Assembly: GCA_026413225.1 (NCBI GenBank) | Contig: CM048554.1 | Span: 74,950,463 to 75,014,462, forward strand | From: Otis tarda | Taxonomy: Eukaryota; Chordata; Aves; Otidiformes; Otididae | Direction: 5' to 3' | Length of the DNA stretch: 64,000 nucleotides | Program-made: the position numbers and the translations under genes | Notes under the pieces: generated by a model | The model's database searches: none | What the model was told of the DNA's origin: nothing | What the model saw: only the letters and a program-made list of their open reading frames with translations | Part shown: one piece after another, positions 39,901 to 51,900 of the stretch | Layout: the number at the start of each line of letters is the position of its first letter | How positions within the stretch are numbered: the first letter of the stretch is position 1

Positions 39901-42900
39901 GGTTGCAAAAGCAAACCTTGTTTATGCCCTTCACTGCCTAATTCAGTTTACCAGAAATGATCTAACTGCAGTTCTTCCATAAAGAATGACAGCATCTAGT
40001 TTGTGGCTCCTGAATGCTCTGAGGCAGGAGAAATGCACCCAGCACTTTAACTCAGCAAACCACAGTAATTGTGCCCTGGCCATGTGCAAAAGCAGAGCTT
40101 CAAATGGCTAAGAGTAGCTTTGCCAGAAATCTGAGGATTACAGGGCATTCCAAGTGTCTAAGCAGATTATGCGAGACATAATTTTGGAAGACATCTCTGA
40201 ACATAGAGTTTCTAAACTGAAGTTAAGTCACACTTTCATCACCTCAGTATAGCTTAGGCTTGCACCCTTAAGGAGTTGCAGGAATTAGAGGCAGAATGCC
40301 TCAGTATTATTTACATTTCTGAGGTATAGTTTAAGTGGGATTTCATGGTGCACAGGACTTCTCTACGCAGGTTTTTCATGCAGACTATAAATCAGCTTGG
40401 TAATTCTCTTTGTTAGCAGATTTCCTTTTAGTGTTTGACCTTTGCTAAAAATAAAAAGTGCCTAGGCACTTGAATATGTTGTGAGAGGTACAGCTCTTCT
40501 CTATTTAGGAGTGAGTTTAATCTTGTAGTTGACTCTAGCAAATCCTGATTTTGAAGTATTATGTTTCAGAGAATTACACACTTGTCATTTCATCTTCATT
40601 TCTGCTAAACATCACAATGTGCTGTACTTGACAGCACTGCATAGGTTGCCTGCACCATGTAATACATCCACGATATCCAAACTATTTGAGTAGTTTACAA
40701 GGCCAACTTATATTTTGTTTGGCATTTTGGAGCAATTAGGAACTCTTATTTAGAAAAATATTGATTATGAAATAAGGCAAATGCCTTTTTTAAAATACAA
40801 AAGTACAGAAAAGAAACTAGTGTAAGAAACAAGAGAGTCTGTGTACATGGTTTCCACAGAGCACCTCAAATAGTAGATAGATAGAATAAAAAAAAATGCA
40901 AGAGAACTGAATGATCAAAATGCTTTATCCAGCTCAGATCATCCAGCTCATCATCATTTTGAGCAAAAGACAAAATCTGTGTAGCTGTGAATAGTAGTTT
41001 TCAGTTTCTTTTCAATATTTTTTTTAATCATATGTCCTTTAGCCACACTTCACAGCTTTCCACAAATGTCTCTCAGAAATAAACATAAATTTAGAAGCTT
41101 TTTCCAGCAGTAAGCAACAGTATCATTGAAAGTCTTAATTCCCTACTAAAAATGTGGTAACCCATAAACAAGTAGATTAAAATTCTTCAGGACTGCTTTG
41201 GAAATTAATTTATTATAAGGATTTTTATAGCAAATTATGAGTTATCCATTTAAATAAGAAGACACCATTAGATTTTCTTGAGCACCAATTTCATCCAAAT
41301 TTTAATCTTGTAATTGAAATTTTGCCACCTGTTTTGGGGATAGCCTACATCCTATAATATAGGTAAAGAGAAATCTCTGCTTTCAACCAAGACTTTTATT
41401 TAATTTCTTAACAAAAGAAATAACAAATTAACAATTGTAGATCCAACAGCTGGGAGACACTCAGTTCATACAGATTGTGGTGAGGTCAAAATACAATTGC
41501 CCCACAAAATTCATAACCAAATTCTGTTCTTACAAAACTGAATAGTTCCACTGACTCTGGTTAAGTTGCACAGAATTATTCCAATGTTAGTGCATCATGT
41601 TGACTTTGAAGCTGTATTAACACATTTTCGCTCATAATTCCTCAAATGTGCAGTGTGGAATGTAAACACAAGGGTGATTCATACAGAGCAATGAATGGGC
41701 TGCAATAAAATGGCAGTAAACAATTTTGTTATATGAGATTCTGCTGCAACCATGAATCACAAAAGCAAAATTAATTCCAGATAAGTCACTCCTGTTCTTA
41801 TGTTTTGCTTGAGTTTTTGTTATTTTATCAAAGTGTTCCAATAATATTTTAATCTTTAAAATAATGTCTTTTAAAAGGCCAATTAAGCCTTGAAAGAGAC
41901 ACTTTAGATTAAAATTTATACTGCCACTTGTGCTGGCAATAAATATGTAGCTTACTGAAGTTTAAAAAATATAAAACCTCATTTATTCTTCATTGTACAT
42001 GCTAGGACATATTTACTTTCTGATATGCTCAAGCTGATGATGGAATTGGAGTCCACTATCAATCACTCAGCTGGAAAGCTTATTTAGTGGTAGCCTGACA
42101 GAGTGTTGATAAATTCCACAGGTCTGTGGAGAGATTTGTAACTAATTATTAACTTTAGTTACACTGCTTTCCTTAGCCCATCTCTCTCTAGATGGTGATG
42201 CACAATGGCCTAGCTGGGCAACTCTGGCCTTGTTGCCTCTGCTTGTGACCAGCTGGGAAGCTTTGAACATGTCGCTTCAGCACAGGCTTCTTGGTTCTGT
42301 TTTCCATCTCATATTTTACCTGTTTTAATTCAACTGCAGTGCAAAGAACACCTTTTTCTACATACTGAAGGAAAAATTAGTCCAAGAAGCCTTTGATTTG
42401 GATTTGACTATCCATGCACAATCCTACATACAACCATTTCACTAGTCCAGAGGGGAAAGGTGGGTTGTACATTTTGAAGATTCTTCTTTCAACAATCCTT
42501 CTTTTTCCCCCAGAATGTAACTGTGGAGGAAGAATGTGTGACAGCCAGACTGGAGAATGCCTCGCAGATAGTCCTGAAGTTTCTACTGGCACAGACTGCC
42601 CAACCATCAGTAAGAAGTTTATCATGAGAACACCGGCAATTAATATCACTCTTGTATTTAGATGCTTACAAATACTAACTTAAGAGCTTGGTTCTCCAGT
42701 GGGGTCAGCACTCTGACCTCGGTCCCACAGGGCACTTAAACATGTGAATATGCACAATGTCTTGCTGAGTATTTAAACAAGTTCTGACTTGCTTGACTGA
42801 GTACATGTATACATCCAACTCTGTGATACATACTGAATGTTTAGGTACAAACTGTGGAGCAATAGGGAAGTATCACCTAAGCCACTTCTACAGACTTTGA

Positions 42901-45900
42901 GACACAGTGCCTGCAAAATAATATTCTGTCCCTAAAAACTGCCACACAACTTTATCTGTGCCATCTTGCATATATTTTCTGGTTTTCTAGTTGCACACCT
43001 AATATAAATTGTTGCTGCTGACAGTTTGACGTATCTCCATCAGCTAGTTGCTTTTCCACTGTCATCTCCTCTATTCTAATGATAGGAAGCTTGGAGAGTT
43101 TCTAGAAGCACTATGTTGTAACTATTGGTAACCACTGATATTTTTTGAAATGTTAGTATAATTATGCCTGTGGTATAATGCAGATTATGTACTGCAGACC
43201 ACACATGGGTTCCTAAATCAACTCCCAAGAAAAGGGATCGTGTGCCTGGAAGTACAACCAGAAGGAAAATATTTGGGAGCTGCTGCCATCAAGAATAGAG
43301 AAAATGTAATACCAAGCAAAAGTTTCTGTAGGAATCTGTGTTTCACTATCACCTAAGTCTCTTGCATTTATTGGTGGCACCAATGTCACTAAAAACAAGG
43401 TGGTATTGCAAGCATTCAGCAGCAACAAGGACATAGTTCTGCGCAAGCGTATTCCAAACATGTTATAACTGTCAAATAGGAAGCCAAGAGCCCTTCTGCA
43501 GGACATCCTTGCTTCTCATACCACCAAACTTTAAATACAGAGTTTTGGGTTCTGACAAAATGAAGTTGTTTTTTTGACCCTCATCTGTTCTTCAGGCCAC
43601 AAACATACAGAGCCTCTAGGGAATAGCCAGGAAATGCCTCCTTTCTCTCTCCTTACTGATTACGGAGTCACTGTGGCAGCCTCTCAGAGCAGTCCCATCT
43701 GGTGTTGCTTATCTGGAAGCGTCATTACTGTACTGTGGGACCTTGGAAGTGGGAGGATGAAAGTGAAAGAAAAATGGGTATCCATCAGGATCCATCAATG
43801 ACACAGAGAAGGAATACTATGGGGCAAGAGCACTATAATATGAATTTAAGATATTTGCTGTTAACTGACACAAACAGTGAAGAAAAATGACACTTTTATT
43901 TTCTTATCAGGCTGCGATAAATGTATTTGGGATTTGACAGATGACATCCGATTAGCAGTTCTGGCTATCGATGAAAGCAAATCGACTTTACTGAGTATTT
44001 CTACAGGTGTTGCAGCTCAAAAGCGCTTGAATGACTTGAACCTCACTACCACACATCTCCAGGTACAAACATTGATGACATTTTATTTTTTAATGTAATT
44101 TTAATCTATGAATTTCCACTCCATTCCCATAAATTTCAATCCCTGCCCTCACTAGAGAAATAATTTGTTTTCAGATGCACTGACTTCTTTTTCCCCCCCC
44201 ACACAGGCAGCAATGTCCAAAAAAAAGGACCATGCTGTGCTTTGGACCATCCAGGTTGATGATGCTGCAGATGACATGAATGATCTCCTGAGAGAGGCAG
44301 CAATACTTGATGAACAGGTTTGTTTATAGCCCCCTGCCAGAGCTCTGAAGGTTTGCAGTTTGTCATATTTTCATGAGGGCATAAGAAGTTAGTATAGAAC
44401 AGTTAGAAGGGACCTACAACAATCATCTAGTCCAACTTCCAGACCACTTCAGGGTTGACTAAAAGTTAAAGCATATTATTAAGGGCATTGTCCAAATGCC
44501 TCTTGAACACTAACAGACATGGGGCATACACCACCTCTATGTGAAGCTCATTCCAGTGTTTGACCACCCTATCAGGAAATAAATGTTTCCTAACATCTAG
44601 TCTGAACTTCTAGGTTCACCAAACAAGAGTGAAAGATAGTTGGGAGAACTTTCTATTTCTATTTTCTATTTCTAAACTTTCTACTTTAGCTCTGAATTAA
44701 AAGCATAAAGGACCTCTGAAGTCATCTTCCCAAAAAAGGAAAGATGTAGGGCCGAAGTCTGTTGAATGTGATCGGAGATTTGCCACCAATCACAAAAAGC
44801 CTCCCCTCAGGATCTGAGTTCCCACCTGCCCCCGTACACAACATGTTTGGTACCACATAGACACGCTGCCTTTCTATTTCACATTTTGATTTCTAATTAA
44901 GCAAAATAACCAACACTAAACTAATTCAAATTTACTTTGGGAGTATTTGTACTATATCTATTTTACATACATGCTTTCATGAAATTAAGTTAGCCCAAAT
45001 TAGACACTTCAAAATACATTACAAAAGTGACAGTTTAAAAGCTTTTTCATGACCCACTGAGATGCGAGACCAATCAGCACTCGAGATGTGTTTTAACACA
45101 ATTGTAATCATAAATGTTGCATCCACATTCAACTGCCAGGCTATAAAATTAAGGTTATCTGCTCTCAGCTCACATAACACTTCCATTGCACCCTAGAAGA
45201 ATATTGATGTGATGTATGTTAAGAGAAGAAATAGTGCTCAAAATTGCTTCTCCTCTATTTTAAAGAGATATTATTAAACATCTTTCTGTTGCCAAGATAC
45301 ATATATATTAGTGAGATATATCACACTATGTTATTCCCAGACATAGTCACATCTGTAGTACGACTAGAGTATATTTCATGCTTATTGCAAAATGCCAGAC
45401 CTTGTAATCACTAACCAGCTCCATCAGAAGACAAAATTATATCTTAAACTCAAATAGAGGAGCAAGTAGAAGAAAAAACACAAAGGAAGAGGAGAAAGGA
45501 CTGTACAGAGAGGTGGAAGAGAAAATTTGGGTTTCAGTGTTTTTAATCAGCACTTACTTAGCTGAAAGGGCACTGCAAAATTACACAGACTATGCCTGTG
45601 TTCAAGAGAGGTTTGATTAAATCAGCTCCCCCACACACATACCTCTGTTCCTGTGAAAATCCAGCAGAGCTCACATGCCTCAGTGTCCCTAGTTGGTAGG
45701 CAGGATGATCAAGGTGTGAGGTTTTCTAGGAATTTGGATAATAGCATTTTTGTCATCTTCAGTACTGCCTGAGGGTTTCTTAGCTCATTCCTCAGTTTGA
45801 CTGTCCCTGAAGCAATAAATTCAGTGTTTCTGCTAGTCTTTTCTCCCTGGTCATTTCTAACACTTGTTCCACAAGAATACTTTTGATTGCTTGTAAAGAC

Positions 45901-48900
45901 AGGGAAATAATGGCACCAGACTCTCACAGTGGAAGGAAGGCCACCATAAATAAAAGGCCAAGGGAGGCAATTCTCCCCCTTTACTCCACTCTCGTGAAAC
46001 CCCACCTGGAGTACTGCGTCCAGCTCCAGAGGCCCCAACATAAGAAGGGCATGGACCTGTTGAAGCAAGTCCACAGGAGGGACGTAGAGATGATCAGAGG
46101 GCTGGAGCACCTCTCCTATGAGGACAGGCTGGGAGAGCTTGGATTGTTCAGCCTGGAGAAAAGAAGGCTCTAGGGAGATCTTAGAGCAGCCTTCCAGTAC
46201 CTAAAGGGGACTTGTAAGGAAGATGGGGAGAAACTCTTCAGCAGGGCCTGTTGTGACAGGACTAGGGGTAATGGTTATAAATAGAGGGAGGTAGACTCAG
46301 ACTAGATACAAGGAAGAAATTTTTTACAATGAGGGTGGTGAAACACTGAGACAGGTTGCCCAGAGAGGTGGTAGATACCCCATCCCTGGAAACATTCAGG
46401 GCCAGGTTGGACAGGGCTCTGAGCAACCTGATCTGGTTGAAGATGTCCCTGCTCCTTGCAGGGGGGTTGGACTAGATGGCCTTTAAAGGTCCCTTCCAAC
46501 TCAAACTATTCTATGATTCTGTAACTGACTATTTTGATCTTTTTGCTCTTTCAAGGCACTTTCATAGAAAACAAGTGCCAGGGCCTTGAGTGGGTTTTGC
46601 AGAGATGTACCGCGTCTTCCATTTAGAGCATTTCACATGCACAGCCCTATGTCTGAGGGATTGCTGCAGATTCTGATCTAAACTCCAAAGGCAGGGTGAA
46701 TTCAGCAACTGCAGGAAAATCCTCCTGCTAAATGAGACTAATAAATGTGACTTGTAACTCCCTGAGTCTGTTTGGGATGAGCTTAGAGTAAAACAGCATG
46801 TAGCTCAATCCTGAATGTTTGGCAGAGACTCGGAGAAAGCCGAGCACCTTTCCTTCCCAGGCTCTTGGCAAATTTCAAGATGAGCCTTTGTAGATCAGCA
46901 GGAATTTGAGGGTCCCTAAGAGCACCCCTCACTCATGCTGCTGTGTTTCCCATCAATCTCATAGCAATCAGGAAAATTGTCTCAGCAATTCCCCAGGTGT
47001 TCAATAGTTAAAGAAAAAGATGTCAAGGAAAGACTATTATTAGTAAAGGGAAGTGTCTGTAAAACCAGTAACAAGTTGCTAAAAATAAGCATGAAGTGGT
47101 GATGCTGAGCAACAGAGCATCCCCAAGAATCCGAATATAAATAAAGGAATATGAGTTAAAAACATAGTGTTTGCCCTTCAAAGACTGAAAAATCAAGTAA
47201 ATAGAAACAAAACTAAAACCTTTCTGTAAACCCTTATATGTGTTTTATCCGGGTGCCCACTCATTTCTGTGGCACCAGCCATCCTGGCCCTGCCTCCAAG
47301 CCCCACCTGGTGCCTCTGCAAACCCTGAGTGGCAACTGCGTGCATGGGTCCCAGCCACTGCTGGCTCTGACCCCTCAGCCAAAGCACAGCTCAGCACTGC
47401 AGGGTTGGAGGGCGGCCACAGAGTCCTCTGTGGTTCTTGCAGCATTAAACAAGCATGACATGGCACACCAAGCCATGTATCTTCCGGCTTACAAGGTGTC
47501 AGGGCACCCCAGACTCAGAAACTAATTTTACAGTGGGAATTTTTGCTGATGCAACCCCAACGGGCACCATGAATCAAACACCTTACCACTGGTAAACGGG
47601 TGGTGCAGAGTTATACATACACACACACACACACAGGGTTCAGGAAACATTGATGGCACAGCAGTCATATCTTTTTCTCCTTCCTGGGAAATACTGGTGA
47701 AAATTAAATCTAAGGACTCCCAAAGGCAGTGATCTTCTAGGAAAGGTAACTATGACATGGTAACTCTTCGTTTCCCTTACATGCAAGGGAACACAATGCA
47801 GAATACAGCCTCCAACGTAATACAGTATAGGAGTGTGGCTGTGCTTTTCAGAGTATTTTGAATCCTCATGCTTTTTCTTAATTTTAACAAGTTGCAGAGC
47901 TGGGGACTTCACTTGAGGGAGGCACTGATCTAAAAATGGTTGTGAGCTTGACACCTTATTCTTCAGTCTATATGCTCACTCAGGAAACGCCATACCCAGC
48001 AAAATGAGCCAGCCCTGCTGAATGCCTCAGCAGATGGGAGTTTTACAAGTCTACATAATTTATGGCAATTTGATTGCAGCAAATGATGGATAAATATGGG
48101 ACAGATTTTAATCTTTCACTCTGCAATTCTGAAAATACCCACAAGACAGCCCTTCACTTCAAACACCTCTGTAAATACCACTTTATATGATAAATGGACT
48201 TTCACGTGCTCATCAAGAAAAAGCAAAATGTGTGTTTACACAGCTCATCCTCACGCATGCATATGGATCTGAAAAGAAATCTAATGTCTAGCTCACATGG
48301 TTTATTCATAGGGAAATGAAGCATCCAGCAAAGGCCTACTGGTACAGAAGGAAACCATGGAGACCAACAGCCGTGCTACTCAGCTTGTGCAGCAGCTCAG
48401 TAATATGAGGGATAACATTCAAGGTAAATGGATTGCTTTCTGGTTCAGTTCAATGTCAAGCCTGTATTAATGACACCTCTAGCAAAAAGATATCACAGCA
48501 CCTGAGCACTGTCACAAAGCAACCCACACATAAGGCTTTCACAGCCTACAATGCCATGATGAAAAGTTGTCTCTCTTAAAATACAACTGACACCACGGGC
48601 TGACTTGGTCTGACACCTAGAACAAGAGTTTATCTTTCTTTTTTCTCTCTTTGACAGAGCAAAATAATAGTAAATAGGTTTACATGAAATACCTTAATCT
48701 AATTCAGTTTGTAGCCTTTGTTTGTTTGAATAGCTGTTCAAGGTATTTATATACACTTGTGGTAAAAAAAAAATAAAAACAACTAAAAAGTCAATAATCA
48801 GATTTGTATCAGATTGAGGCTGGATGAAGCCATAAATACAAGCACTGGATGGGCAATGAGAGTGCTCTGTGTCTTACTTGTCAGCAGATTCATGTAAGTG

Positions 48901-51900
48901 CACTTTTCCCATCCTGCTGATAAGTAATGGAGGCCATATGAATAACTAGACAGACTTTTTAAAAACTGTGCTTTCCTTTTTGAACCCATTGCAGTCAGTT
49001 AGGTCTGACTAACTCTGGCAATAGCACCAGTGAGTTTTCTTTAAATCTAGCTTTTGCCTTTTAGCAAACTCTTGCTGAGTAGGATTGTGCTGGTTCATAT
49101 AAATTCATGCAGATGCTTCTGAAAAGAAAAGGATGCTGAATAGTAAATAATTTGGTGAACTTACTGCTTCCCCAGGCTCATCATGGGAAGTGGTGATGAT
49201 TTTCTCCTCAAGCTGCTTATTGCTTCTTCTGACCAGAATTTCCAATTGAGTTTGGGTCCAGACGCGTCTACAGAGGCTTAGAAACTAGCTGCTGTCCTCT
49301 TGTTCTTGGTTGTTTTTTGTTTTTTTTTTCCCTGAAATACAGAAGTAGAATTGGAAAACTGCAATCTCATTGCCTCTTTTTCCACAAAGAAAGTGTGGCC
49401 TGTAGTATAAGTGAAAGGCAGAATTGTAAACCATGTGGCTAGTGCAGATCATCAGAAATTCTTACAGTAATGCTGATTTACATTAGGAGAGGTAAACACA
49501 ATGATGAAGATCTCAAAAAAAAAATAGGAGAAGAGTGAAACTAAGAGCTTTTCCATGTTAAAATGTTGGGACAAACTGTAACCTATTGTCTCTGTGTCCA
49601 GCTCATCTGTCCATATGATGTGAGGGGATGCAGATAAAACTTATAAAGTCCACCTTTGGGCAACATGCTAGAGCAATAAAAGCATCTCAAGAACTAGCAG
49701 AAATTTCTAAGTGTAATTTCTCTTCTGGCTGTAAATGTATGTATTTTACACCCTCCTAAAGAAGTTGGTTTTGTTTTGTTTTTTTTTTTATCTACAGCCT
49801 GTCAAAACCTCTTGCATCTTCAAGAATTTTTACTCTACTATATATCAAAGGGTAAATTACAATAGTGAGCACCTTCCCAGGCACAATTACTCTTAAAAAA
49901 TATTTCCTAGTCAGGGATGATCATCTTCATCTAGAATATCTATGACATATCATTCTCATTCCAATATATCAAACTGAGATTAAGCCAATTGCAGCCTCTT
50001 TTTCTCTACTTACAGAAAGCAATAAAGTCCCAAGTGAACATACTTGAAGCATCCCTGTCCCATGTACACCTGCATTGTGATTGCCTCCATCCTGCCATAG
50101 AGCACACTTATTTTTCCCAGTCCTTGGCAAAGCCAGCAGTGTAAGAAAGGTGTATATGGCACCAGCATAGAAATGCTGACTATCAGTTGAGGTTAGGCAG
50201 CCCTTTTTCAATTAATAGAAATACTTGATTAATAGACCTGAGCAATTCTGTCTTAGAGCAATTACTGCAAGCTCTGTAGCAAGTTCTGTAAGGAAGACTT
50301 GTGTCGTAGTTTAGCTGCACTTGGGACCAAGCTATACAGTCTCTCACTCACTCCCCCACCCTCCAAGGGAATAAGGGAGAGATAATATAACAAAAAAAAG
50401 GTTCAAGGTTTGAGATAAGGACAGGGGAGATCAATCAAGTTACCATTATGGGCAAAACAGACCCAACTTGGGGAAAAATACTTCAATTTATTATTAATAA
50501 AACCAAAGCAGGATAATGAGAGAGAACAAAAACAACTTCCCCCCACCCCTCCCCCTTCCTGGGCTCAACCTTAATTTCAAATTATCTCTACCTCCTTCCC
50601 TTCTGCTGAGCAGCACAGGGGGGAATAAGGAATGGGGGTTGCAGTCAGTTCATCACATGTCACTTTCTACCCCTCCTTTCTCCTTGGGGAAGAACACCTG
50701 CCTCCTTCAGGCATCCGCCTGCCCCAGCATGGGGTCCTCCACAGGCTGCAGGTGGATCTCTGCTCCTCCATGGGCCTCCATGGGCTGCAGGGGGACAACC
50801 TGCTCCACCAAGGTCATCACCACAGGCTGCAAGGGAATCTTGGCCAGGACCCACATTACTCCTCCATCCTTCTTCACTGACCTTGGCGTCTGCAGCCATT
50901 CCTCTCACAAGAAATTCTTCACAATTGGCTCAGGCAGATGCCTCTCAGGATCTCATTCACATCTCATCTCCTCTCCACTTCTTGCAGCCAGGCCGGGCCA
51001 AGTTGGTCCCAGGCAGCCGCCCGGCAGGAGGCCAGAGGGTGAGGGCTGCAAGGCCCACAAGGCTCGCGCCTCCCCCTCTCTGCCCCCCGCTCAGCTGCTT
51101 CACATCTTCTCCACTCTTTTTTTTTTCCTGTTTTCCCCTACTTAAATACGTTATCGCAGAGGCGTTATCACGGGACGTTCTGCTACCAATTGGCTCGGCC
51201 TTGGCCAGCAGCGGGTCCACCCTAGGCCCGGCCGAGTCCACTTTCAAAAAGGGGAGCGACTTCTAGCAGTTTCCTACAGAAGCTACCACCTTAGGCCCCC
51301 CCCTCACTAACAAAACCAGAACACTCCTTAATCATAGAATCATAGAATCATAGAATCATAGAATGGTTAGAGTTGGAAGGGACCTTCAAAGGTCATCTAG
51401 TCCAACCCCCCTGCAAGAGCAGGGACATCCCTGACTAGATCAGGTTGCTCAGAGCCTCATCCAGCCTGGCCTTGAACACTTCCAGGGATGGGGCATCCAC
51501 CACCTCTCTGGGCAACCTGTTCCAGTGCTCTACAACTCTCATTGTAAAAAATTTTTTTCTAATATCTAATCTAAACCTACCTCCTTCTAATTTAAACCCA
51601 TTCCCCCTTGTCCTATCACAACAGGCCCTACTGAACAGCTTCTCCCCATCTTTCCTGTAGGCCCCCTTGAGGTATTGGAAGACCGCTATCAGGTCTCCCC
51701 GGAGCCTCCTCTTCTCCAGGCTGAACAGCCCCAACTCTCTCAGCCTGTCCTCATAGGAGAGGTGCTCCAGCCCTCTGATCATCTTGGTGGCCCTCCTCTG
51801 GACCCTTTCCAACTGGTCCATGTCCTTCTTGTGTTGGGGGCTCCAGAACTGGACACAGTACTCCAGGTGGGGTCTCACCAGGGCAGAGTAGAGGGGCAGA

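Larger units (their letters stand above)
38008..42513 (+). other. LAMA4: LAMA4 intron w4/w5
   Basis: This 4.5-kb intron contains the solo LTR at 39166-39619 with its target duplication. The AT-rich remainder has no supported feature. Confidence 0.85.
44318..48311 (+). other. LAMA4: LAMA4 intron w7/w8
   Basis: This 4.0-kb intron contains an antisense CR1 fragment (44391-44615), a plus-strand CR1 (about 45949-46524) and an AC microsatellite near 47.6 kb. A G+C-richer stretch at 47.24-47.5 kb has overlapping short open frames on both strands but no recognised product. Confidence 0.85.

Noticed and set aside
45709-46110. 133-codon minus-strand frame
   Set aside because: Its first part is the antisense of the 46-kb CR1. 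The rest has no recognisable motif or splice context.
50516-51145. 209-codon open frame on the plus strand
   Set aside because: It is antisense within the 50-kb LTR and partly the same modules as the 27-kb frame. There is no gene-like context.
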